Below are positions 1 to 10,049 of a stretch of DNA of 64,000 bases, in pieces. Each line of letters begins with the position of its first letter. Within the stretch, counting starts at the first letter, position 1. A program made the translations under genes and the position numbers. The notes below the pieces were generated by a model, which did not search any database, was not told the origin of the DNA, and saw only the letters and a program-made list of their open reading frames with translations. The stretch is from assembly GCA_032716605.1 (NCBI GenBank), contig CM064572.1, positions 45,620,563 to 45,684,562 on the forward strand. Direction: 5' to 3'. This DNA is from Paralithodes platypus. Taxonomy: Eukaryota > Arthropoda > Malacostraca > Decapoda > Lithodidae.

Positions 1-1330
1 TTCTTAGGGGTAAGGTCAAGGTCAAAGGTCAAAATTAGTTTTTCACTAGTGTTTCTTATACTAACTGTTAGATTCTCACTAGGCTTATCATGTATATTCG
101 GAGTACCTATGCCAAGGTCATAGAAGAAACTATACAATTCTTCAAGGTCAAATAAAAGGTCAATATGCTATTTTCTTTACTTTTCATGCAAACTTCACAA
201 AATTTGGTGAGATAGTTGCTCTTTAAATGAAAAGGAAATTATACATTTGGACACACATAACATAAAGGTCAAGATAAAGGTCAAAGGTCAAGGTCAACTA
301 TTCTATTAATATATATGAAACTAACTGATGGGTTTTAATGAAATTAGGCATGCTTATTTGATTTTCCGGGGCAATGTCAATAAAAAAAAACAAAAAAAAA
401 ACTCTTACATAAGGTTCAGGTCACAGGTCAAGGTAAAAGGTAAACTTTTACTATTTATTTTACTTTATACTCAAATGTCTTCATTTTCACTATACAAGTT
501 ACTGGTAACCTTGATATCGTATTGCCCACATTTTAGATACATATTCCAAAGGGTAAGGTCAAATATCAAGGTCAAAGGTCAAAACGGTTTTTCTACTAGT
601 ATTTCTTATACTAACTGTTAGATTTTCACTAGGCTTACCATGTTTATTCGGAATACCTAGGCCAAGGTCATGCAAGAAACTATACGATTCCATATGAAAG
701 ATCAAGGACAAATAAAAGGTCAATATGCTATTTTCTTTACTTTCCATGCAAACTTCACAAAATTTGGTGAGATAATTGCACTTTAAGTGAAAAGTAAAAT
801 AATAAATGTAGAGACATATAAAGGTCAAGATAATGGTCAAAGGTCAAGGTCAACTATTCTATTGATATATATGAAACTATCTAAATGGTTTTAATGAAAT
901 TACGCATGCTTATTTGATTTTCATGGGCAATGTCAATGCACACAAAAATGTACTCTCACATAAAGGTCAAGGTCACAGGTCAAGGTCAAAGGTCAACTTT
1001 TATTATTTATGAAGAAAGATTACTAACATTTTGGAAAACTGGCTGTGTTATGGCTTATTACTTAAATATTATATATCTATCAAATTGCACATACATATTG
1101 TAATAGTAAGGTCAGAAGTCAAGGTCAAAACAAGAGTATTTGTCATTTTCCCTAAACTCCTCCTAGACTGTTTAATGTATTGTCACCAAGTTATACAGGC
1201 AAATTCAGGTGGTCAATGCGACGACGACCATCCAAATATATGTATTCTATTTGATGTCAAAGATCAAGGTCACAGTAGGCCTATATGATCACTATTTGTA
1301 ATAAATATTCAAAATGCTACAAAATAGTGT
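1..1330 (-). repeat. GGTCA-rich dispersed repeat, left copy (cut by window start)
   Basis: This AT-rich, non-coding stretch is strewn with AGGTCA hexamers, often adjacent (AAGGTCAAGGTCA, AGGTCAAAGGTCA). It contains a higher-order unit of about 550-560 bp: the block around 58-125 recurs around 609-675, and the block at 287-365 recurs at 847-925. The same unit is present in reverse complement at 61141-63915, including the 1165-1290 segment, which matches 62274-62456. The outer end is cut by the window edge. Short ORFs here are not supported as genes. Confidence 0.85.
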
Positions 1331-1414
1331 TATGCTGACCTTATTATAGATAAATATTTTAATAGTTAAGATTCAATGTGATCATCAATGTAATTATATA
1401 TATATACATATATA

Positions 1415-1488
1415 CTCCCAGGCGGACATGAACCACCAACAGTCAGGACGAGTGTCTATGCTTTAATCCACTACACACAAGTATCCTC
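1415..1488 (-). repeat. tRNA-related sequence (SINE head or decayed tRNA)
   Basis: Read on the minus strand, this has a B-box-like GGTTCATGTCC preceded at tRNA-like spacing by an A-box-like TGTAGTGGATT. The acceptor and anticodon stems do not close well, so I do not call a functional tRNA. It lies head to head with a second tRNA-like sequence at 1491-1561. Confidence 0.5.
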
Positions 1489-1490
1489 TA

Positions 1491-1561
1491 TCACGCCGTG
1501 GTATAGTGGATTATTGTATAGAAACTTGTTTTGACTGTTGGTGGTTCAAGTCCGGCTGTGA
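1491..1561 (+). repeat. tRNA-related sequence (SINE head or decayed tRNA)
   Basis: An A box TGGTATAGTGG (1499-1509) and a perfect B box GGTTCAAGTCC (1543-1553) are spaced as in a tRNA gene. The acceptor stem pairs at about five of seven positions, and the anticodon arm does not fold cleanly. This points to a tRNA-derived SINE head or tRNA pseudogene. It is divergently paired with the 1415-1488 copy. Confidence 0.55.
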
Positions 1562-1599
1562 ATATAAAAACATTTAATATATATACAGTATATATATAA

Positions 1600-1730
1600 A
1601 TTGCATATAAACCGATTTCACCTAAGTGATTCAATACTACATGCAGAATTCTAGGTCGCAGAGTTGTGTATGCATTTTTTTTTTTTTTTTTTTGGTAATG
1701 CGAAAACTGCACACCTACTTTATTATTATT
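1600..1730 (-). repeat. Inner end of the left GGTCA-repeat copy
   Basis: The segment with a T-rich run followed by GGTAATGCGAAAACTGC is the reverse complement of 60880-61000. It is therefore the same terminal part of the dispersed repeat. Relative to the right copy, the left copy lacks about 1 kb between this end and the AGGTCA-rich body and carries the two tRNA-like sequences instead. Confidence 0.75.
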
Positions 1731-2130
1731 ATTTATTGTTTTTACTATAAATAATTACAGTAAACTTTCACTATGCACGTCATACGCTTGTAGTATGATT
1801 AATTGTAGTATTAGTAGAAGTAGTAGCAATATGAATAGTATCGCAAACTGTATCACAATATACAACCAGAAATATGAATACTGTACCAGTCGATTTTATA
1901 ACAATTCCGTCATAATTTTTGCCTTTGAATCTCCTATACAAACGTTCCAGGCCAAAACACAGTAATAAATGCTTGTTGCCATTGGATACAGCAACCGGTG
2001 GTGCTATATATATTTTGGGTGAGTGCATTGTTCGAGAGTGATAGTCGGGCGATGTTAGTGTAAAATCTGTATTCTCTCCCACTCGTACTCTCTCTCTTTC
2101 TCTCTGTATATATGTTTAAAAGAGAATATA
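1731..2130. other. AT-rich stretch, nothing recognised
   Basis: I see no coding signature, tRNA-like sequence or terminal repeat here. The short minus-strand ORFs have no recognisable motif. Confidence 0.5.
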
Positions 2131-2138
2131 TATATACC

Positions 2139-2229
<91 letters not shown>

Positions 2230-2235
2230 TGTATA
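2139..2235. repeat. (TA)n microsatellite
   Basis: An almost pure TA dinucleotide run. It is preceded by the palindromic interruption ATACCGGTAT and ends in ATACTGTAT. Long ORFs across it in every frame (YIYI repeats) are artefacts. Confidence 0.97.
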
Positions 2236-2275
2236 TATATCTGCTCACACTTCCACGCTTCCTCTCCTTTTCTAG

Positions 2276-2278
<3 letters not shown>

Positions 2279-2367
<89 letters not shown>
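2279..2367. repeat. (CT)n microsatellite
   Basis: A pure CT dinucleotide run of roughly 44 units, 40 bases from the preceding TA array. Ser-Leu and Arg-Glu ORFs across it are artefacts. Confidence 0.97.
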
Positions 2368-2372
<5 letters not shown>

Positions 2373-2727
2373 TATCTACATTCCCTTTCTCCCTTTAAAG
2401 GTTTATTTCGATTTCAAAATAAAATAATTTGATTGTATCTATGTGGGAGAATTGATGTAGGTTTATTCCTTCCTCTACTGTCAAAGAATATGCATGTGCG
2501 TTATAATATGTTTGTTAAAATAGGACTTCAGAGGCTATCAACCCTATTGGATTATTAAGCCAGCACACTGTAAGTCAAGAATATCGTCAGGATTCGAGCC
2601 CCTTTTCGAGAACTCCAGTTCATATGATACAAATTTTACAATGATTGTACATTCAAATCAATACTTATAGAAAATTAATATTCATCATGGTGAGCCTTAA
2701 ATATGTTGAAAATATACCAAAATGTTC

Positions 2728-2905
2728 ACCCTCTTCTCTCTCACCTCATTCTCCGTCCCTCTCCCTTCATTCTTTCTCTCTCTCCTCTCATTCTCCCCCT
2801 CCCTCCCCTACGTATGACCCTCTACCTCCCCTCCCTCTCTCTCCCCCACCCTCTTCCCTCTCACTCCCCCTTCCTCCCCCTCCCTTCCTCTTCCTCTCCC
2901 TCAGC
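2728..2905. repeat. Polypyrimidine low-complexity tract
   Basis: An irregular C/T-only stretch of CTCC, CCCT and CTTC words. Its ORFs are compositional artefacts. Around it (2440-2727 and 2906-3257) I see no gene; 3040-3065 is a small TCC repeat. Confidence 0.85.
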
Positions 2906-3257
2906 ACCTTGAGCCCGTGGTGAATTTATCGTCAACACGGGAGAGGCTGGCAGGAAGGATGGGAGGGTGAGGGGAGAGCTGGCGGCACACTTATCTGGCA
3001 CGTCAATCAACGCTTCTTCACCTTTCCCTCCTTCTCCTATTACCTCCTCCTCCTCCTCCTCTACCTCAGCAGGGAGTACTTCTTATTTATCGTCTGTTTG
3101 TCATCCTCTCTCTCCCCCTGTGCTAGCTGGGAGACAGAGAGAGAGAGATAAAGTTGGCCTGGCAATCAACCCCTCACCTTTCCCTCTTCGTCTTGGAGTG
3201 GCAAGGGTTCTTATTTCTGTCTGTTACTGTTGCTGCTGCTACCTATGGTGGTGGTGG

Positions 3258-3258
3258 T

Positions 3259-3306
<48 letters not shown>
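3258..3306. repeat. (GA)n microsatellite
   Basis: A GA dinucleotide run directly after a short GGT/GGTGGTGG stretch. Shorter GA-rich runs follow at 3435-3475. Confidence 0.95.
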
Positions 3307-3309
<3 letters not shown>

Positions 3310-3847
3310 CATATATTTACATAGATACACTGACCACACAGACCTTACGATCCCAGCGAGGTGGGCAGGACTTAATTCTAGTAGAGGTAGCTAACCCGAG
3401 AGTAAGGGAAAGTGGAAGGAAAGGATAGCAAAGAAGAGAGAGAGATAGAGAGATAGAGAAAGAGAGGGAGAGGATGAGACGTGAGTGTCGTGTGCTTGCT
3501 TAGTATCGTATTTTCTGGAATGTTTGTGGTCCGTGTGTGTGTGTGTGTGTGTGTGCGAATTTACACCATACACTATTCTCTATTAATTTTATTTTCACCT
3601 GACGGTAAATAGCAAGGTTTCCATCACGATATATGGTACTAATTATTATAAACTTGGTCTAAATGTGATGCAGAGACACAACATTTACATATTGTTCCAT
3701 TAAGTATCGAAAAATTAGCTGCTAAGGGGTTCAGCTTATCGCCAGCTGAAAAGAAACAGAGTATAGTGTATGTCGAATGGCCTGTCATCATTAGTCTCTC
3801 CAGTATCATCCAGTGCTCCAGTTTGGGTAACACATAACATTGGTATC

Positions 3848-3848
<1 letters not shown>

Positions 3849-3886
<38 letters not shown>

Positions 3887-3895
3887 TACACACAC
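3849..3895. repeat. (CA)n microsatellite
   Basis: A CA dinucleotide run with minor interruptions. A related GT run lies at 3533-3555. Between 3306 and 3849 I see no gene. Confidence 0.93.
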
Positions 3896-4125
3896 ATACA
3901 TTATATAATAAATAATGTAATAAATATACTTGCTCCCAAAAACAATGCCGGGATAGGCGCTCGTGTAAACATCAGCTTTCTTAAAAACAAACGGTGAGCG
4001 GAAATAAAAAAAAAAAAAAAAAAAAAGGAAAGAAAGCAAGTCATACGTAAATCAAAGTCATACGAGAGATGTCATCTCTATCCTAGAATAATAGGTAAAT
4101 CAACTCACAAATATTCACACCACAC

Positions 4126-4173
4126 ACACTCAACCAAGCACACACACACACACACACACTCTACCAACCACAC

Positions 4174-4247
<74 letters not shown>

Positions 4248-4271
4248 CCAACCACACACACACACACACAC
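4126..4271. repeat. Interrupted (CA)n array
   Basis: CA runs are separated by repeated interruptions of the form CTACCAACCA or CTCTACCAACCA. The array ends next to a T-run that borders the 3' end of the minus-strand LINE. Confidence 0.95.
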
Positions 4272-4289
4272 TTTTTTTTTTTAAGGTGA

Positions 4290-6880
4290 CAGTTACAAAG
4301 TGGTGTACAATCTATCTTATTCTAGTTACATTGTAGTTTATCTTATTGTACCAGTTCCTCCCTACAATCAACCTAGTTGTTCCCCAATTCGTCCCTCCGC
4401 CACGACCATTTCAAAGTCCAAGTCTCTCACTCTTGTCCTCTGTAGCGGGGAGGACCTTGTACCCCTGAGACATAGGAGTGCAGACCTGAGAAGAGAGAAA
4501 GAGAGCCGGCATCTCATCCAAGTTATGACTTGGCTTCTATGCTGGCACTTTTTCTCCGATATTTGTTCAGCTAATCTGGCATAGAAGACACTTGCAGAAG
4601 GTCCCATACCTCCCGACGATGAGAAGACCAGAGGAGTAAAGCTTCCTTGATCCCTGTTCAAAATTCTTTCTTCATAAGCGCGTTTTTTCTCACTTTCGTT
4701 TCTCAAGTATGCCGCCTTGTGTCCTCGCTCACGATATGTTCTCTTGGGTTGAAGATTCTGTTGTCGAAAAAAGCCCGTTGTCCCCTCGTCCAAAAACCTC
4801 GAGCACTTATGTCCACTCTTGCTTCATTTGAAGTATTTGCAGTATTGTGGGCCAAGCGCTGTCCGTCCATAGGCAGAAGTTCCGGTTCGATTCTGACATC
4901 ATGGCACACCTCGTCCAGCATTTGTGCAGTGATGTCTCGTACTTCATCATTCCGGATACAGATGAATCCTCCTTTCTTACAAGTCATACAGTGGTCTGAG
5001 TTGTTTATTTCACCACATGCACATTTCAGCGGCAGGTTCGAAACTGGCCACCCATACCTCAAGGCTACGGCATCATTGAATTCTTGTTTATTTAAGCTGA
5101 AGCCTTTCTCCTTTATTGGTAATGATGTGAGCCAATTTGAAGCCCCCGTGTCTTGTGCCATCTCAACTCTCATTTTCAGTTCTTCCCTACATCTGGTCTT
5201 AATTTGTTCTAGGCTATGTTTCTGTTTCTCTTCTCTGCTTTTTGTAATTTCCTGTCTTGCATTTCGTTGTTCCTCTTCGTCCACCTCATCATTTTCATTT
5301 TGCTCCCGTATTTTTTCTGTCGGAGACGTAAGTTTAAGGGAATTTTGGTACTCATGTAGTGCCGTCTCCACTGTGTTTATGATCCCCATACCTCCGAGCC
5401 TTGGCGGAAGAGCTAATAGATCTCTTAGCTCTTGCGTGACGCCTTCCATCTCTGTTAGGGCCGGTATGAATGTTCCTCTGATTGCTTCTTCAAGCGGTTG
5501 GAGCATCTGTCTAATGCCAGGCACTGTTCTCATAAGAAAGGTCCATCTGTGCTTAACACCATATGTGAAGGCAGTATATGCAGCATGTGGTTCAGATTTC
5601 GCAATGTCTGCCAGGGTTTTCACTTCCTTTACCCACTCTGCTACATTTTTTCGCACATAGTCTCTCTTGCATTCTTCTGTGCCTATTACTGCTCCCAAAT
5701 GGTGTTGACCCTCTTTTGTAATCTTCACTCCTGTCCCATCAAAAGTCCGCACCGCTTCTTCATACTTGTTTTCTTTCACTATTAGTACAGATTTACTAGC
5801 ATTCGGATGGTACCCAATGACTTCGCCTACCGATTGTACTCTCCGCCACCATTCTTTGAGATCCCCTATTTTTCCTGCACCTGTGAGGTCATCTGCATAC
5901 GCCACTTGTTTCACTCGGGTTACCTCATGTTTTATTTTCTGCTGCAGAATTGATAGTGCCAGTGCGTACATTGCCATTGCCACTGGATCTCCTTGCGTTG
6001 TTCCTTCATTTGATTTGAGAATTTTAATTTCTTCCTTCTTTGTGCTTCCAACTATATACAGGTTAGCTGGCTCCTTGTAAGTATTTTCTATGTACTTTGT
6101 GCGATGCTCGGGCATTTGATCTTGATGTTGTGAATAGCTGCCTCCCTATTAATGGTGTTAAAGGCATTTGTTGCATCCACTAGCAGTACCGCTTCACAAT
6201 CTTCCTCATGATACACCTTCCCCATTGCATGTATTGCTGCTTCTCCTCCGGTTTGCTGTCCTGCACATACTTGTAAGTTGCCCACTGCTCTTTGTACATC
6301 TTTTCCAAATACAGACATGATTGCTTTTCCTATAATCCTTCTAAGAACTTCCCCAACGCGTACTGGTCTAACTCCTGGATTCTTATTTAAAGGTATCAGG
6401 CGACATGCTGTCAGAGCTTCTATGTTCACGCATGGTGATGATGCAAGTTTCTTTGCCAGCATTGCTATTGCTTCACAAAGGTCACCCGCGGCTGAACCAA
6501 ACTTGTTTTGACTTGGGAAGATCCTCCAAGTCTTAGCATCTACTCCTGATGGACCTGCTCCTCCCTGTGTTTTCAGCGCCTCTCTCCATATGAGGTCTCC
6601 AGTTATATTCTCATATATCACCGGGTCTGGAGGAACATATTCCCCGTCTAGTTTGGCCTCATCACTTGCTGGTTTTGCTTCTGGGTGTTTCTCCTTCAGC
6701 TGGTCCAAGATGCGTCGATTCACTTCGTGCACCCCACTTGAGGCTTCCCCAGTAACCATTCTGACTGCCTGTGCCACTTTACCAATCCTCATGCTATTTC
6801 CCACTGATCGTGCCATATCATCTGGCTTCCTCTTTCTTCGTTGTTTTGTTTCCAGTCTTTGCACACACACACACACACAC
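4290..6880 (-). mobile_element. LINE (non-LTR retrotransposon), C-terminal nuclease-type family, 5'-truncated
   Basis: A minus-strand retroelement body runs from a poly-T edge near 4271 (its 3' end) to a (CA)n run near 6860-6885, where the 5' end is lost. It encodes a reverse transcriptase followed by a Cys/His knuckle and a restriction-nuclease-like region, as in the R2/NeSL/Hero-type LINE groups. That domain layout is the basis for the family call; the exact clade is not decided. Two frameshifts break the ORF. No AP-endonuclease is visible, but the 5' end is missing, so its absence proves nothing. Confidence 0.7.
4368..6830 (-). pseudogene. Reverse transcriptase with C-terminal CxC...HxxxC knuckle and nuclease-like region, frameshifted
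   Basis: Three overlapping minus-strand frames make up one former protein. The first (to 6088) holds the RT fingers and motif A (LLVDATNAFNTINR). A 1-nt shift near 6110 leads into the second frame (6115-4703), with motif B-like TTQGDP and the catalytic YADD. After a spacer rich in Glu/Lys comes CACG...HCMTC, then RNDEVRD, RVDISARGFW and FFDNRIFNP, which together resemble a zinc knuckle plus a PD-(D/E)XK-type nuclease as in R2-like LINEs. A second shift around 4700-4750 moves the C terminus (with SFTPLVF and RLSFSLLRS) into a third frame that ends at 4368. The protein cannot be made intact. The plus-strand 337-residue ORF across it is an antisense shadow. Confidence 0.75.
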
Positions 6881-6899
6881 ACATACACTTAAGAAATAA

Positions 6900-7629
6900 A
6901 TGGTTGTGTTTTTTTTGTGTGGTTTTCCGTGGGGGTTATCACTGTGTAAACAAACTGACAGTGACACATTACTTCCATTCCAGCTTCTGGCTGTAATTCT
7001 TAATAATCCGTTTACTTTTATTATCAGCAGTTACATAGGAACTAGGCGAACAGTAAACCTAGTACATAATATTGATCTTATCTCGTCAAACCGCTCTTAT
7101 ATAACCTCATGCTTTGGTCCTTATTATATTATAAGATAATATATAAGTTAAGAGTTAAGCTAAAACTGTTCCTCTGTACATTTTGAGCCTACGGCTGCAA
7201 TTATCAATAAACCGTTTATTATTATTATAATTATTATTATTATTATTACACACACATACACCACTCACATTAACTACCATGACCACAAGCAACAATCTTA
7301 CTTCGCTAATGGGATAGAGTGTTTGTAGTTATTATGTGTATGACAAATATTGCTAGTAATAGTATAATTACTTTGATTTGTATTTTGTTTTATTGCACAC
7401 ACACACTTTATCGTATCCTTTTTATCTGCATATGTTATATATATCTCTCTCTCTCTCTCAATATAGAATATAGCATCCCCCCTCCCTCCCCCAAATATAA
7501 CCAAGAAACACAGCGCTTGGCCAATCTTGCTCTGCTAATGGCATATACAAAGGCAAGGGAGAGGGAGGGGTAGGGGGAAAAGTCACCAATCTCACCTCTT
7601 TGTGGGGAGTTTTTTTTTAGCACTATCCT
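6900..7629. other. AT-rich stretch with small microsatellites
   Basis: A short (ATT)n run lies at 7216-7248 and a short CT run near 7443-7460. The small ORFs carry no recognisable motif, and I see no gene. Confidence 0.5.
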
Positions 7630-7796
7630 GTAACCCCTTTTGTGCCGGCGACGTCTTTTGTATTGTATTCTAGCTATATTTAGACGAATTTGTGTTGTTT
7701 AAGGCCTTAAAATCGCCAAACTATTGGGCCGAACACCATATAATCTTAAAACTAAGGGGGATAAACATGAGGGAGAAGAGTGCCCAGTAAAATAAA
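7630..7796. repeat. MITE-1 left fragment abutting MITE-3 tail fragment
   Basis: 7630-7700 matches the left end of MITE-1 (TAACCCCTTTTGTGCCGGCGACGTC). From about 7705 the sequence becomes the distal part of MITE-3 (AATCGCCAAACTA, GGGCCGAAC, AACATGAGGGAGAAG) and ends at ATCCCCCATTAA near 7796. Both are partial. Confidence 0.6.
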
Positions 7797-7910
7797 CTAT
7801 CCCCCATTAAACTATAATCAATCTCGCTCTGCTAATTGCATATACAAGAGCGAGGGAGAGAGGGGGAAAACCCACCACCCTCACCTCTTTTGTTTCTATC
7901 AATATTCTTT

Positions 7911-8262
7911 GTGGGGGTCACCTGCCTTTTTTCTCTTTCTCTGGCTTGTATTTATTCGGTCCCGTTCAGCCAACTGTTTTAAGATGTTTATCCCCACCCA
8001 GATGTCGATTTCTTCCTTGCGAGCGATAGTGAGCCAGCATTGTATGGAGAAATCCAGCTTCGCCGGAGAAATTTTTCTATCGAAAAATGTACAGATTTAG
8101 CATGCTGTCAAACAACAAAATATATATATATGCTGGCGAGCGGTAAAATATTGACACCTGAATGAGGGTAAACGTCTTAAAACAGTAGGCTGAATAGGGC
8201 CGAATGGATACAAGCCAAAGGGAGAGGGAGAGAAAGCGAAAAAAACGAGGTGGGCTCCCTAC
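7911..8262. mobile_element. MITE-4, fold-back element with long inverted arms
   Basis: The left arm (GGGGGTCACCTGCC, GGCTTGTATTTATTCGG, CAACTGTTTTAAGATG) is repeated in reverse complement on the right (CATCTTAAAACA-like, CCGAATGGATACAAGCC, GAGGTGGGCTCC), separated by about 100 bp. The arms are 120 bp or more. This copy has an uninterrupted TTAA at 7979-7982, exactly where the copy at 41376-42208 carries a nested MITE-2. Confidence 0.7.
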
Positions 8263-8535
8263 CGGGCTCTGTACCGGCGACGTAAATTTTATTATATATC
8301 TATCTATTGCCGGACGCCTTACTCCAACTTAATGAGGGTGGCCATACACAGAAGGCCCTCAGGTGGACCTATCCCCTGTAAGAGGGACAACCCATGCCAG
8401 TTTACTGAAGGACTTACAGGATTGACCACTCAATTTAGGAACCGTCCGACCCCGAGGCCTTTCATGTATCTTGTTAGCACTATTTTTCACTCCCAACACC
8501 CAAACACCTCCCAATAAAATTAATGAAAGCATTTG

Positions 8536-8607
8536 CTCCTACCGGGATTCGAACCTGGGTTACCACATACAGAGCTTAAACACTTTAACCATTACACCAT
8601 AAGTGAC
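8536..8607 (-). repeat. tRNA-related sequence (SINE head or decayed tRNA)
   Basis: The minus strand reads as a 72-nt tRNA-like sequence with an A box (TGGTGTAATGGTTA) and a perfect B box (GGTTCGAATCC). The T stem pairs four of five, but the acceptor stem does not pair. It is therefore a SINE head or pseudogene rather than a working tRNA. It sits at the broken left edge of a MITE-1 copy. Confidence 0.6.
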
Positions 8608-8610
8608 GTG

Positions 8611-8930
8611 TGATATATTTTATTCTAGCTATGTTTAGATGATATTATGCAGATTAAGAACGGTTTAAAGGGTTGGTTGAGATGAATCCTAATTATTGCT
8701 ATAGGTACTTCCTAAACTGAATAAAATCGATGAATAGTTGCCAGAATCTGATGGTACCAGTCCCTGGTACTGAATGGGTTAAGAAAAATTTGTGGTAGTA
8801 TGAAGGGTTAATGAAGATAGTTCGAAAGCCTGTTAATTGTTGGAGGCCCTTGCTAAGCTGAATGAAATCGTCTGTTAGTAGCCAGAATAAAGTTAAAAGG
8901 ACCTCGCCGGTACAGAAGGGGTTAATTTGG
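8611..8930. repeat. Two partial MITE-1 copies
   Basis: 8611-8782 carries MITE-1 interior words (TTTTATTCTAGCTATGTTTAG, CTAAACTGAATAAAATCG) and ends at CTGGTACTGAATGGGTTAA. 8800-8930 is a second partial copy ending CGCCGGTACAGAAGGGGTTAA. Each right end matches the MITE-1 terminal repeat and stops at TTAA. Confidence 0.65.
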
Positions 8931-9675
8931 TGGGCGTTATTTTTTAGGGGTAAATGCCTCCCCTCTCACCTCTTTTTTGGGGAAGAGTTTTTTGTATAGA
9001 TATTCTTTATTATGGTGGGCCTTAATTATTAGGGTTTGAAAGATGACTGCTGAAAATGAGGGCTAATTTTTGTTGAAATATAATTATTTTTGGTAGCGTT
9101 ATTATGTCATAGTTGCCTGTGTGTGTGTTTGTGTTTTTTTTTTTTTTTGAGAGAGAGAGAGTGTGTGAGAGTGACTGAGTATATGGAATTAGTGTATTAT
9201 TTCGATTGCTTAATAAATTCATATGATTCAGCATATTTTTACTTAAATGTTTCTTCAAGGGAAATATCGAGCAATATCCTAAACTCTGATGCTGATCAAT
9301 CAATAGAATCAATCAATCAATCAGTCTGTCTCTGTTAATGGCTTATACAAGGGTGAGGGAAAGGCTACCACCCCTCAACTTTAAGGGGGTGTGATTCACT
9401 TTTTGGTCCATATTTTCATATATTTGTTTTGTTTTCTAGTTTCCTCCCTAGACCTCCACCAAGCTATAAATAAAAATAAAAAAAAACGTAAACCCCTCTT
9501 CAAAGTAAATGTGTAATTTATTTCGACATTTCGGCCCGGTTCTTCAAGGGGATTGTTGAGCAATATCTTAAACTCTGCTGTAATAAGTCAATAGAATCAA
9601 TCAAGCTTGCCCTGTTAATGGCCTATACAAGGGTGAGGGAGGGGGTGGGAAAAGCCAGCACCCCTCAACTTTAAC
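8931..9675. other. Degenerate MITE-3 pieces and AT-rich sequence
   Basis: 9380-9560 contains MITE-3 words (AGTTTCCTCCCTAGACCTCC) in scrambled form. 9300-9360 and 9595-9650 share a repeated segment (GTTAATGGCxTATACAAGGGTGAGGG). I see no gene. Confidence 0.5.
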
Positions 9676-10049
9676 TTAAGGGGCAGGTAGTTGCTTTTTT
9701 TTGGACCCCTTCTGCCTCATGCTTAACCCCATTAGTTTTGAGATTTTAAGATGTTCGCCCCATTAGTTTGTCGATTTTAAAGTCTTTCGTCAAATGTCTA
9801 TATCAAAATCAAGACCTTTCGTGCCAATAAGGTGTTGATTTGTTTTTTGGCGAGCGATAGCGAGCCTGTAATTTTAAGTGAATTTCAGCCGGAACATTTT
9901 TCTATCGAAACATGTACACATTTATCTTGAAGAGGGTCTAAGGCGTGTTTTTTTTTAAACTTGATGAATGTGTAGTGAGGAAACTAATACAAAAATATAT
10001 ACCGGGTATATAAATACATAGACCGAAAAAATAACCACTGTCCCCTTAA
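9676..10049 (-). mobile_element. MITE-3 copy, TTAA-flanked
   Basis: It begins TTAAGGGGCAGGTAG and ends CACTGTCCCCTTAA. The interior includes the family words CCCCATTAG-TTGTCGATTTT, GGCGAGCGATAGCGAGCC and TTTTTCTATCGAAA. The right TTAA (10046-10049) is shared with the next MITE-3 copy. Confidence 0.8.

Noticed and set aside
2055..2432. Overlapping ORFs of about 100 codons across the TA and CT arrays
   Set aside because: Dinucleotide repeats stay open in all frames; the proteins are YI, SL or RE repeats.
2593..2620. tRNA B-box-like GGCTCGAATCC (minus strand)
   Set aside because: No A box at the right distance and no stems.
4647..5660. 337-codon plus-strand ORF
   Set aside because: It is antisense to the minus-strand LINE reverse transcriptase and has no motif of its own.
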